Of a DNA stretch of 64,000 nt, positions 10,838 through 21,674 are shown in pieces. Position 1 is the stretch's first letter. Every line of letters starts with the position of its first letter. The DNA is from Phanerochaete sordida (Eukaryota; Basidiomycota; Agaricomycetes; Polyporales; Phanerochaetaceae). The DNA is taken from the NCBI GenBank assembly GCA_019973155.2, contig BPQB01000046.1, positions 186,001 through 250,000 of the forward strand. Direction: 5' to 3'. Position numbers and translations under genes: made by a program. The notes beneath the pieces are model-generated. The model was not told the DNA's origin. It did no database searches and worked only from the letters and a program-made list of their open reading frames with translations.

Positions 10838-13273
10838 ATGGTCTTCCTTCCCCCACCCCACCTCGCGTCGGCCTCCCGACCATCATACGCCGAGGCCTAC
10901 GCCAACATCCTCGCGGCACACCGACGCTCGCCGCTGACCTCTGCCTCCTCCGTCGTCATGCTCGTAGCTCCCGACGTCGACGCCCTTTGTGCGGCGCGCA
11001 TGCTCGCCGACCTCTTCACGCAGGACGATGTGATGCACCGCATCATCCCCGTGTCCGGACACGCGGAGCTCGAGCGGCAGCGCGACGAGCTCGCGACCTA
11101 CAACGACGTGCGTGCTTGCTTCCATGCTCACCTGCTGCGCGGACGAGCCTCAGCCCCCTGTAGCTGCACACGCTCATTCTCATCAACATGGGAGCGATCC
11201 TCGACCTGCCTTCCGAAGACTGGTTCGGCACGTTCAGCCCACAACTTAGCGTACATGTGATAGACTCGTCGCGACCGCAGAACTTGTCGAGTTTGTTTGG
11301 CGGCGGGGACAGTGGGGAACGCATCATCTTATGGGACGATGGTGGGGCAGAGCAGATGGAGGAAGAGCGCAAGGCGTGGGAGGTCTTGACAGTGAGTGCT
11401 CGCCTCATTCGTGCGCCCCATAGTACTAACGCACGGCAGTTTGAGCCAGAGCTAGATTCAGACGAGGATTCGGACCCGGAGTCGGACATGGACCGCGATG
11501 AAGACGAAGACGAGGATGAGTACGAGGAGGGCAGCTCAACCGGGAAGCGAAGGTCATTAGGTGGTGGAGGCACACCAAAGAAGCGACCGAGAGTAGACGT
11601 GAGTGCCTTTCACACCTCACATACTGAGATTCTCAATTTTTATAGAAACCCAATCGAGCATCTCGGGATGAACGCGAAGCGTACGCCGAGCGATTAGAGA
11701 AGCACTACATGTCTGGTACATGGCACGGGCAGAGTGCTTCAGGGACTATCTACATCCTCGCTACCGTGCTCGAGCGCGTCGACAACGACCTGCTTTGGTG
11801 CGTCTCTCGTTCTTACCTGTGACAATCTGACCTACCTCTTCCGCAGGCTCGCGATCCTTGGCCTCACGTTTCAATATACGACCTCACGAATATCACGCGA
11901 AGAATACGACAAGTACCAGTCAATATACCATGACGAAGTCGCGCGCATGAACCCTGCACCATCAGCTTCGGCGACAAGGGATGGCGATTTCAAGTCACTA
12001 CATCCAGACGACAAGTCAGTATATGCGTCAGACGAATTACGCTTTATGCTCTTCAGACATTGGAATCTGTACGACTCGATGTACCACTCAAGCTACGTCG
12101 CGAGTAAACTGGGTATATGGAAGGAGCGCGGTCGGAAACGGCTGACAGGGCTTTTGGCGAAGATGGGGTATGTCATTCATCCCAGTTGCACCTACAAGCT
12201 CTCACACGTTCGTCCAGTTTCTCCGTAACGGAAACACAGCAAACATACGCCCACATGGCTAAAGACCTTAAGCTCAGCCTGCGAAACAAGCTCGACCAGA
12301 TCGCGCCGGAGTACGGCCTGGTAGAGCTCACGTACCCGTCCTTCACGCGCTGCTACGGCTACCTCTCGCAGCCCATCAGTGCAGCAGACGCCGTCGAGGC
12401 CATCGCAGCGCTTCTCGACGTCGCGGGCGGCGTACGCATGGAGGTCGAGGTCGAAGGCAGCCGCGGCGGTGGTGAGTGGTTCGGTGGCGGACGGGTCTGG
12501 GATGCCGGCGGACGCGAGGGTGCGCCGCGGCGGGACGACGACAAGGAGAACGTCCTGGTCGGTGGCGTCGGTGCGTCCCGCGGGAAGGCAAAGGAGGACG
12601 GCGCGGAAGGCGAGGAGGAGCTGCAGTGGTGGGTGCGCAACTTCTGGACGGCGTACGACGCGCTCGACGAGTGAGCGGTCCCCCCTTCGCTGCTGGCTGC
12701 CCGGGCTGACCGCGCGCCAGCGTCTTCCAGCTGCGGCGCGCGCTGCACCTCGCGATGAGCCTGCACCGCGCGATCATCCGGCAGGGCACGTCGATCATCG
12801 ACAAGCAGGACATCCGCACGTTCCGCGGGCACCGCGTCGTCGTGCTCACGCAGGGCCCGGACCTCGCGCTCTTCGCGCACCCGGGCGTGCTCGCGCGCCT
12901 CGCGCTCTGGCTCGTCGACGCGCTGCGCGACCGCCTCCCCGGCACGCTCGTCGCGCACGCGCGCAGCCGCCGCAAGAGCCTGCCCTTCGTCGTCGCGTGC
13001 CTCGACGAGCGCGCCGGCACGTACGTCGTCGTCGGCGTCACCGCCGCGCTCGACTTTGGCGAGGTCCGCAAGAAGTGAGTCGCCCGCCGCCGTGTGGCAT
13101 GCGGGACGCGCGCTGACGGGGTCTGCAGCGAATTCGGCCTGGCGTTCCTCGACGCGAAGGAGCGGTGCAACGCGCGCACGCGCCACGGCTCGTTCGACAC
13201 GAGCGTCATCGAGATCAACAAGGACGACCTCAAGGTCTTCCTCGAGACGATGTGCGAGATGGGCGACCAGTAG
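10838..13273 (+). CDS. CDC45: DNA replication initiation factor CDC45
   Basis: Subunit of the CMG (Cdc45-MCM-GINS) replicative helicase, acting in the nucleus at origins and forks. The N-terminus MVFLPPPH... and VAPDVDALCAARMLADLF match the Cdc45 DHH-like fold. A very acidic stretch (about 11445-11535, Asp/Glu runs) followed by KKRPRVD is the typical regulatory linker and likely nuclear signal. The region HWNLYDSMYHSSYVASKLG is a family hallmark. The C-terminus is FGLAFLDAKERC...FLETMCEMGDQ, then TAG at 13271-13273. About seven introns of 45-65 bp are needed. It is convergent with HIS3 (177 bp between stops). Confidence 0.96.
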
Positions 13274-13450
13274 ACTCCCGACGCGCGCCCCCTCAAGCTT
13301 CCGGTGCATTCCCTCCATGCGGATTTAATGGCTGTATTGTATCTCTAGATCTCACCTGTATAATGATGTCTCTGCACTTCGCTCTCTCGCGGTCGCCCAG
13401 ACGGACAAAGCGGTATGGTACATTTTCTGTGTATGTATCTAGGAATAGCC

Positions 13451-14307
13451 CTAGAGCACGCCCTTCGTGCTCGGAACGTCGTCGCCGCCCGTGCGCGAGA
13501 TCGCCTCGCGGATGGCGATCGCGAGCGCCTTGAACGCGCTCTCCGCCCTGGGGAGCCCTCAGCGCCGCGCCGCCGACTCCAGAAGGACACACGCACCGGT
13601 GGTGGTCGTTCGCGCCGCGGAGCACGTCGACGTGCAGCGTCACGCCGGCCGCCATCGCGAACGAGTAGAAGATGTGCGGGAACATCTCCGTGCTCAGGTC
13701 GCCGAGCTTCTCGCGCCGGAGCCCGAGCTCCGTGACGCAGTACGGGCGCGCGCAGATGTCGATTACCGCGCGCGACAGCGCCTGCGCGTGCGGTCAGCGC
13801 TGCGGGCGACGCGCGAGGAGGCGAAGGGGAGGCGCACCTCGTCGAGCGGCGCGAAGCCCGTGCCGTACCGCCGGATGCCGCGCACCTCGCCGAGGGCCTG
13901 CTTGAACGCGGTGCCGAGCGCGATCGCGCTGTCCTGTGGAGGGGCGCGCGCCGGTCAGCCTATGCGCGCGCACACACGTACGCAGGGCGCGTGGGGAGCG
14001 GGGACGTATCTGCGGTGTGGTGGTCGTCGATCCAGAGGTCGCCTGTGCACTTCATCGTGAGGGACATGCCGGCGTGCTTCGCGAGGGCGTGGTACATCTG
14101 GCGCGGGGGGTCAGTCGCGTGGGTCAGTCGCGGGTGGGGGCGGAGGGCGGCGAGGGGCGGAGGACGTACGTGGTCGAGGAAGCCGATGCCGGTCGAGATG
14201 TCGATCTCCTGTGCGCGGCCGGTGCCCGGCTGGCAGTCGAGGTTGATGGAGACTGAGATCTGCGTCTCGTTTGTCTTGCGCTCGAGGGTTGCGGTGCGCG
14301 CGGCCAT
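13451..14307 (-). CDS. HIS3: imidazoleglycerol-phosphate dehydratase
   Basis: Catalyses the sixth step of histidine synthesis, the dehydration of imidazole glycerol phosphate, in the cytosol. The start at 14307 ([21 protein letters not shown]) matches the family N-terminus. The metal-binding signatures are present: GIGFLDH, then [19 protein letters not shown] with AEDSAIALG across an intron, and [21 protein letters not shown] near 13650-13600. The final exon reads [16 protein letters not shown] and ends in KGVL then TAG at 13453-13451. Total length is close to the usual 200-220 residues. Introns are short, one just after DH and one after HHTA. Confidence 0.96.
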
Positions 14308-14570
14308 GGCGGGCTGGACGGGAGGGAGGAGGAGGAGGAGGGTCGGTGGGAACTTGGAGTCTGCAAATGCGAGTCACGGCATTGCGTGCGGGACACAGAT
14401 CCAGATCTGCCAGATTCCCTCGCCGATCGATCGGAAGCTACTAGCTCGTTTTGGCAGGTCCTGTGGTTGTGGCGTCAGGCGCGCGGCGATCTGCAGGCAT
14501 CACCGTCCAGAACGGCTAGGCAGAGCAAGTGTCGCATACAGCCTGGCATAGCGCGTATTATACATAGTAA

Positions 14571-16321
14571 TCAAGCAACATCACCAGCAAAGGGTCCCCT
14601 ACCCTCCGCCTTCGCATCCATGACCTTCCAGAAGTTGCAGCCCTTCCCATCGTTCTGCGCGCCGGCGTAGCACGTCCACCAGTACTTGGTGGTGACGCCC
14701 GCATTCACCTTCTGCTCGCTACTCTTCCCTTCCGCAGACCTGTCGCCTTCGTCTGGCTCCGGTAGCACGTACCGGTTCTTCATGTCCGGCCGCAGGATGC
14801 ACGGTATGTTGCACTTGCACTTGGGCGTCGTTGAGGGGTGGAAGTCTGGGCGGTAGAAACGGAATGTGATGTTGATGCGCGTGTTGAATGCTGGTATCGG
14901 CTCTCTCGGATCCGTTCCTGGAGGTGGTATGGATGGTCGGAAGGGGTCAATGACGCGTTGAGGGGGGACACAGTGCTTGAACGTCTCTTGGCAAGACGCA
15001 TGCATGATACAGAGCTGAGCGAGACACTGTTAGCGAGGACCATTTGCCTGGCGTACAGATAGCTGACCGAATTATGCGAGAGCGGGACATTATATGTCCT
15101 CGCGCTGCGCTCGCTTTTCTCTTCTGCTGGAATGACCTCCCGCATGCGGAACAATCTAGTCGTACCTGCGCATCATCAGTGACACGATGAGAGCAATATT
15201 GCCTGCGAAACTCCTACCAAGACTCAAGCTAGCGATCGTCGCAAACGGTCCAATATTGGTCAGTTGATCTGTATGAAACCCCACGCTCTCCTGCGAGCCC
15301 TCATATCGATTCGACGCCGCGACGTTCGCTCGCCAAACGATCAGCTCGTCAGCCGCGCCTGGAGTGGCGCCGGGCGCGGGATCGCCGCCCCACTCGAGCG
15401 GGAAGCGCGCCCGCTTACGCATCTCGGCGTTCACGACGCGCTCGACGTACGCACAGGCCTCGGCCATGGCGGCCGGGAAGGCCTTCGGGGGCTCCGTCTG
15501 CCGCCCGTTGTACCTGTCGGCGGCATAAGATGTGTCAGCGCGCCTCGGGCAGGCGTGCGCACCAGTACTGCGCGGCCGCGCGCATGCCGTCGGGGTCGGC
15601 GTCCGAGGCGTTGCGCGCGTAGAATGACGTGCGGTGTGGGCTCTCGACGACGCGGTCGAAGAGCCACCATTTGTTGCGCTGCCAGGACTCGCTTTCGTCG
15701 ATCATGGTGTAGAACAGCCTGGGGAGGAAGATAAGGAAAAGGGATTGTCCCAGCAGATCAAAGGGCTCACCTGGAGGCCAGCTCTGGAGGCAGCACGCTC
15801 AGATGCATCGTGCATGGCGTGTGCTTGGCAACCATGGCGGGAGTGGTGAGCGTCAAGGGCGGGAACTTGGGCGGACCCGCAGGTTTCGAGTCACTCGAGT
15901 TGGGGGGACGAAGGAGGGCCATGAACTCGTCTTGAGAGACTGCCTTTGGCTTTTTGGAAGGGCTCTCGGTCGATGCACGCTCTTGGCGTGAAGAGCTGTC
16001 CGAGTCATGCTGCTGCTCTTCTGCAGATGGAGAGCGCGACGACTCAGGGGTGGGCGTCGTTGCACGTGTCGTACGCGTCTTGGAAGACGTATCAGCACCC
16101 AGCCAGCCATCGAGTCCCCCGTTGCGTTTGCGCTTCACGCCAGTGGTCTTTGGAGGTGGCTTGTAGGAGGACCTCGCGTTGAGCAGGCTTGCCGCGCATT
16201 CGACGTCACCGTTGGCCTCGACGAGCGCGTCAAGGAGGACAGACTGGTCATTTTCAGGTTTATTTAGCAGGCTGGAGAGGAGGGCGAGGAGCACGTCGGT
16301 GTCCTCTGAGTGGTCTGGCAT
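14571..16321 (-). CDS. CUE-AlkB-GRF protein: ALKBH2/3-like 2OG-Fe(II) DNA/RNA demethylase
   Basis: Three parts are visible. Residues about 8-48 form a CUE-like ubiquitin-binding helix bundle (LLDALVEANGDVECAASLLN). A Ser/Pro-rich linker with KRKR follows. The AlkB dioxygenase core (about 15780-14870) has the iron ligands FHTD and, downstream, the distal His in CQETFKHCVPP; the 2-oxoglutarate-binding Arg lies in RINITFR. The C-terminus (about 14820-14600) is GRF-type zinc-finger-like: CNIPCILRPDMKN, then KYWWTCYAGAQ and GCNFWKVMD. AlkB enzymes oxidatively remove N-methyl lesions from nucleic acid bases. The CUE and GRF parts suggest recruitment to ubiquitinated factors and to single-stranded nucleic acid (inference). 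It shares a 114-bp divergent promoter with the M24 peptidase. Confidence 0.88.
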
Positions 16322-16435
16322 GGCAGCGCGAAGAAAGGAGCAATATAAGAGGCGCCGGGACGCGACGCGGGGAAGGGTTGGCGCCTGGCGGTGTCAGCGG
16401 GGCCGATATCAATCGTGCTTGTCACTGCTGCTGCC

Positions 16436-18144
16436 ATGGACTCGAGCCCGTACGCGATGGCTGGCAAAGGACCCGCGGCCGTGCCCAGCCACGACTCAGG
16501 CCCCCGCTCCCCCTTCCGGCCCAACAATCACAAGGTGCGCTCTGCCTTCTCACACGCAGCCCCCACGCCTCCACGCCCACTGACGACCGCGCCCAGCGCA
16601 CCGCGACCGCCGCCATGGCCTTCCTCACCACCGCCCTCTTCCTCCTCCTCTTCCGCCCCAGCCTCCGCCCCGCGCCCCCGCCGCCGCCCTTCGCGCACCT
16701 CGCCGCCTACTGCGCGCACGTCCCCCCGCCGCCGCCCGCGTCCTTCGTCGCCCGCCAGGACACCCTCGCCGCGACGCTCACCGCGCTCGGCGCCGCCGCG
16801 TACGTCGCCGAGCCCGGCGCGAGCGCCGCCTTCTTCGCGAACCTCTCCGGCGACGCGTGGCACCTCTCCGAGCGCCCGCTCCTCCTCCTCGTCACGCCCG
16901 CGCAGGACGCGGCGCCCCCCGCGGCGCGCCTCACGGTGCTCACGCCCGCCTTCGAGGCGAGCCGCGCCCGCCTGCTGCCCGTGCCCGCCGGCGCCGAGGT
17001 GCTCTACCCCGCGTGGCCCGAGGACGCGGACCCGTACGAGGTCGCGGTCGCCGCGCTCCCGGGCCTCCGCGGCGGCACGCTCTTCGTCGACGGCGCGATG
17101 CGCCAGTTCGTCGTCGACGGCCTGCGCCGCGCCGCGGGCCCCGGCGCCACGGTCGTCAGTGCGCCGCCAGAGGTGCGGAGGCTGCGCGAGCGCAAGAGCA
17201 GGGAGGAGATCGAGATCCTCAAGTGTGCGAACGAGGTGCGTCCCGCGCCGACTAGGCCTGTGCGTGCACTTATGTGCGACAGGCGACGCTGGAAGCCATC
17301 CGCGCAGCACGCGACGAGATGTATATCGGCATGCGCGAGTCGGAGGCGCGCGGGCTGGTCGAAAGCGCGCTCGCTTCGACAGGACTAAAGCACGGAGGCG
17401 GACTGGTGCTCTTTGGACGTACGCCCCTGCTGCTGCCCCCACGTTCCACAGCCCTCCTGACACTGCCGCAGCGAACGCCGCGCTCCCGCACGGCAGCGGC
17501 ACCGACCGCCGGCTGCGCAAGCGCGACATGGTGCTCGTCGACGTCGGCGCGTCGCTGCACGGCTACGTGAGCGACGTCACGCGGGTACGTCCCGTCTGTC
17601 CTGCTCGCTTGGACCCACTCAAACCCATTTCCGCCAGACGTTCGCCCTCGAGGACTCGGCGATCCCGATGGAGCACCTCGACATCTGGTCGCTCGTGTGG
17701 ACCGCGCAGACGCTCGCGTTCGCCGCCGCGCGCAACGACACCGTCGCCGCGCACGTCGACCGCACCGCGCGGCGCACCATCGAGGCGGGCGGGTACGGCC
17801 CGTACTTCACGCACCGGCTCGGCCATGGTCTGTCCTCCGCATCTAATTTTGACAAGCACAGCTGACACGGGCGCAGGGATCGGGCTCGAGGGCCACGAGG
17901 CGCCCTACCTGCGCGGCGGGTCGGAGGACATCATCCTGACGGGGCACACGTTCTCGGACGAGCCCGGCGTGTACATCGAGGGCGAGGTGCGTCCCGTGCA
18001 TTCTCTCATCGTTTGACCTGAGCTCACGATGCCTCGCAGGTGGGCGTGCGCCTCGAAGACTGCTTCTACGTAGACGACGACGGGAGACCCGTGTTCCTGA
18101 CTGCGGGCGTCGGCGGACAGGCAGGCAGTGCCTGGGAGCCGTAG
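16436..18144 (+). CDS. M24B-type metallopeptidase (Xaa-Pro aminopeptidase-like), membrane anchored
   Basis: Di-metal aminopeptidase of the pita-bread fold. Exon 1 (MDSSPYAMAGKGP...) is joined by a 62-bp intron to a single hydrophobic segment (MAFLTTALFLLLF, about 16615-16655), so the catalytic part is probably lumenal or extracellular. The metal ligands are all present: two Asp in DVGASLHGYVSDVTR, a His in HRLGHGIGLEGHE, a Glu in SDEPGVYIEGEVG, and a Glu in VRLED. The creatinase-like N-domain lies at 16680-17170. The stop TAG is at 18142-18144. Codon third positions are extremely GC-rich here. Specificity for Xaa-Pro is inferred from family likeness. Confidence 0.9.
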
Positions 18145-18643
18145 TGGCGCTGTTCGTTTTTTATGGGATTGTGCGTACGGAATCTGCTACTTCTCTGTAT
18201 AATATTGGAATAGATCCTGGAACTTGAACCGCGTCGTCGCCCACGTATGACCTTTCTGGATATCTGACACAGCGGTGCCCAACGGTAGGTCGCACGGCCA
18301 GACTCCGCTTCACTCGGACGTTCACAGCATTTGGCCTCTCTACGAGCCTAAAGCGATCGCTGCACGCGAGCACCACGAAAAGTTCTCGGGCTGACTGTCG
18401 ACCAGAGGCTGTCCGATTTCAATACAGGCTGGACGTCTCACCAACGCGAAGACGAGGCCTGGAAGAGGCATCTCTGCCTGCATCTGGCTGACGGTCCGTT
18501 TCGAAACCATGCCAGCCTCTCGCCACATATAAACACAGCGCGAGCCCGGCACTGCTCCTTCTCTCATACCACGATCTTCTCTCTTCTCCGCACCGCGCTT
18601 CACAGCTTCTACTCTCCACACACTTTCTTATTATACTTGCATC
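18145..18643. other. intergenic region between M24 peptidase and PAM2-repeat gene
   Basis: No convincing gene. It holds the 3' end of the peptidase transcript and the promoter of the next gene, with a TATA-type element at 18528-18533. Confidence 0.6.
18528..18533 (+). promoter_or_regulatory. TATA-like element
   Basis: TATAAA 116 bp upstream of the ATG at 18644, in a CT-rich leader context. Position and sequence fit a core promoter for the PAM2-repeat gene. Confidence 0.5.
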
Positions 18644-19479
18644 ATGTCCGCAGTAATCTTCCTCGGCCTCGGCCTCAGATACATCGCACCGCGCGTCGAG
18701 CAGGTCTTCGGCAAGCCGTCGGTGGCGCGCCACTTCGCGTGGGCCTTCGCGACGTACGGCACGCGCGTCAAGGTGTGTACTGCAGTCGCTTCGATGTGTC
18801 GGTGCTGGGCTGACGGTGGCGACAGCACACGCTCGGCTGGGTAGCAGAGGTCCTTGGCTTTGCGGACCTCTTCAACGTCAAGGTCGGCGACGAGGCCGGC
18901 GAAGACGAGAGTTCGGATGGCGACTCGGATGTTGACTCGGGCAGCGACTCGGACAGCGACTCAAGCGGCAACTCTGACAGCGCCTCAGACGGCGAGACGA
19001 CGCTGGTGAACGACTGGGCGGACGACGAGGCGACGCTGATATACGACTGGGCGGACGCCGAGGACGAGAAGAACCTTGTGCACCTCGCACGCAGCGTCTC
19101 CTTCGACAGTAAGCATCTCGCACTCCGCTACTGCCAGCGGCTGACACCGCCTCCAGTCTCTGTCTTCCGCACCAAAGCGCCCTTCGTCGACTTCGACGCC
19201 GAGCTCGAGCTCGAGGAGCTCGCCGTGCCCCTGGACTTCCCCACGCTGAACGTCGGCGGCAAGCTCTTCGTCGGCACTGCTCTCGCCCTGCGCGCGGACG
19301 CGCCTGCGTTTGTCCCCCGCGGCCGTCCCCAGTCTGCGCTTCGAGTCGACGCTCCAGTCATCGCCCCAGCAGTTGTCTGCACTCCATCGGCCCTTCGCGT
19401 GGATGCGCCCGCCTTCGTCCCCAAGGCCAGCACCGCTCTGCGCGCGGACGCCCCGGCTTTCGTCTCCCGCGCTGGCTAA
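18644..19479 (+). CDS. small acidic protein with four PAM2-like repeats
   Basis: I do not recognise the whole protein. Three exons: MSAVIFLGLGLRYIAPRVEQ...RVK, then HTLGWVAEVLG..., then SVFRTKAPFVDFD.... The N-terminal about 60 residues are amphipathic or weakly hydrophobic. An Asp/Ser-rich run (about 18900-18995) follows, then acidic Trp-containing segments (NDWADDEATLIYDWADAED). The C-terminus has four copies of ALRxDAPxxxP. These fit the spacing of the PAM2 motif (L..xAxxFxP) that binds the MLLE domain of poly(A)-binding protein. Introns (57 and 50 bp) have normal donors and acceptors and keep frame. A role in mRNA binding or regulation is inference from the motif alone. Confidence 0.75.
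19285..19467 (+). repeat. four PAM2-like protein repeats
   Basis: Eleven-residue copies at 19285-19317 (ALRADAPAFVP), 19336-19368 (ALRVDAPVIAP, degenerate), 19390-19422 (ALRVDAPAFVP) and 19435-19467 (ALRADAPAFVS). Spacers are 18, 21 and 12 bp. Confidence 0.85.
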
Positions 19480-20112
19480 GCTCGTCGCCTCTGGTCACAA
19501 CCGTCTTCGGTCACTCGCTCGGAATGTCTCGCACCTCGATGTCGTCTGAGGCTACGCCGCTTCGCGTCTCCTCGCTCAGCATGGGCAGCTGTCTTCGAAC
19601 TGCACGCCGCCGGCTGGAATCGACCTGGCCGCACTGCTGGTCTTCCTCGCCGGCTGTCCCCCACTGGAAGCTCGGGTCGCTTCAAACAGCCCTAGCTGAT
19701 CTCGTCGCGCTCACAAAGCCCTCGTCGTACACCGCCCCGCCTCTCGCGCCTCTGGTCTGCCCTTTGTTCTGGCTTCGGTCTCCCGGAAAACTCAAAAGCA
19801 CCTAAAAATTCCCACCGACTGGTAAAATCCACAAAATAATCGCCAAAAATTAGATAGTTGTTTCGATTGTGTACCGTCTCGCGTAATGTTTTTCATGTGT
19901 CGTGTCAAATAGACAGGGCATTGACAGTCAAGTGGGCCGGAGTGTGAGACGAGGGAAACGAGGTTAGGGTTTGCCACATTGTGCAGGGCGTCTACTTCCC
20001 GATCAGCGATCAAGAATTTCTCGAGGACGCTCGCTTTCCGTCCGCTCTCACTGCAGAGTCCCCTCCCTCGACCTTTCCCTCATCTCTCCCACTGTCATCG
20101 TCCCCAGAAGGC
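19480..20112. other. intergenic region upstream of the helicase gene
   Basis: No supported gene. 19800-19975 is AT-rich and contains the likely terminator of the PAM2-repeat gene and the promoter of the helicase gene. The frame upstream of 20113 is open but has no ATG. Confidence 0.5.
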
Positions 20113-21635
20113 ATGCCAACCCCTGAAGAAGCCTCCACGTCTCGCTCGCCCTCCCCGGCGGCGGAGGAGAAGCCCACCTTCAAGGCCCTCGGGCTCATCG
20201 ACCCGCTGCTCTCCTCGCTGGCGCAGCTGGGCTTCACGACGCCGACGGACATCCAGGCGGCGTCGCTGCCGCACGCGCTCGCGGGGCGCGACATCATCGG
20301 CGTCGCGTCGACGGGCTCGGGCAAGACCGCGGCGTTCGCGCTGCCGATCCTGCAGAAGCTCTGGGACGACCCGCGCGGGCTCTTCGCGTGCGTCATCGCG
20401 CCGACGCGCGAGCTCGCGTACCAGATCACCGAGCAGTTCGAGGCGCTCGGCAGCGCGATGGGCGTCCGCTGCGCGACCGTCGTCGGCGGCATCGACGAGA
20501 TGACGCAGGCGGTCGCACTCGCGAAGAAGCCGCATGTCGTGGTTGCGACCCCTGGTAGGCTGCAGTACCATTTGGAGAACACGAAGGGCTTCAGCTTGAG
20601 GAATCTCCAGTTTTTGGTGAGTAGTTTAGCTCCCTGGAAAATTCGTCGGAGTGCTCATGGATGTCACAGGTCCTGGATGAGGCGGATAGGCTCTTGGACA
20701 TGGACTTCGGTCCCATACTTGATAAAATCCTGAAGGTCATTCCTCAGGAGCGCACAACATACCTTTTCTCAGCGACAATGACAACAAAAGTCGCCAAGCT
20801 TCAGCGAGCGAGTCTGTCGAATCCCATACGAGTCGAGGTCTCAGAAAAGTGCGTTTCTCCGTCTTGTTGTGGTCTGACGGTACTGACAGCCCTGCGCAGG
20901 TACTCTACTGTATCAACACTGCTGCAATACTACCTCTTCATACCATTAGTACAAAAAGACGTCAACCTCGTTTACCTCGCAAACTCGCTGGCGTCAAACT
21001 CCATCATTATCTTCACAAGGACCGTACATGATTGCCAGAGGTAAGGCTACAACCTTCACGAGAGCTTTCATCGGCTGACAAATATGCTACACAGAGTAGC
21101 AATTATCCTGCGCACCCTCGGCTTCCCCGCGGTCCCCCTACATGGCCAGCTGAGCCAAAGCCAGCGTCTCGGCGCGCTAGGCAAGTTCAAGAGCGGCGGG
21201 CGGAAGGTGCTCGTCGCGACAGACGTCGCAAGCCGTGGTCTCGACATCCCACACGTCGACGTCGTCATCAACTACGACATCCCGACGCACTCGAAGGACT
21301 ACATCCACCGCGTGGGCCGCACGGCGCGCGCGGGGCGCTCGGGCAAGTCGATCACGCTCGTGACGCAGTACGACGTCGAGCTCGTGCAGCGCATCGAGGC
21401 CGTCACCGGGAAGAAGCTCGAGCTCTGGCCGACGGACAAGGAGGAGATCGCGCTCCTCCGCGAGCGCGTCGACGAGGCCGGCCGCGCTGCCGCGACTGAG
21501 CTCAGGGACATGGCGAAGGACGGTCGCGGCAAGAAGCGGAGATGGGATTCTGGAGGTGGCAAAGACGACAGGGATCGGGACGACGATGTCGTGGAGGCGG
21601 GGATGCCGGGCAAGAAGTCGAAGAGGCGAAAGTGA
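20113..21635 (+). CDS. RRP3: DEAD-box ATP-dependent RNA helicase RRP3 (DDX47)
   Basis: Nucleolar helicase needed for 18S rRNA maturation. The motifs appear in order: Q motif ([11 protein letters not shown]...GFTTPTDIQ), motif I ASTGSGKT, Ia PTRELA, Ib TPGRL, II DEAD (after an intron near 20620-20670), III SAT, then IV-VI with [11 protein letters not shown] and [11 protein letters not shown]. The basic C-terminus ([10 protein letters not shown]...KKSKRRK) is typical of nucleolar proteins. The start at 20113 gives a Ser/Pro-rich N-tail of about 25 residues. Stop TGA is at 21633-21635. It is convergent with the next gene, with only 39 bp between the two stop codons, so the 3' UTRs must overlap. 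Confidence 0.95.
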
Positions 21636-21674
21636 GCGGGTGTCGTGTCACGAGGTGCATCGTATTGAGCACTG

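Noticed and set aside
12359..13318. Two roughly 300-residue frames on the minus strand inside CDC45
   Set aside because: Antisense shadows of GC-rich CDC45 exons: Arg/Ala/Ser-rich, no domains, and the plus strand codes for well-conserved CDC45.
16391..18016. 541-residue plus-strand frame overlapping the M24 peptidase
   Set aside because: Ser/Arg/Pro-rich alternative frame caused by extreme third-position GC; all metal ligands lie in the other frame.
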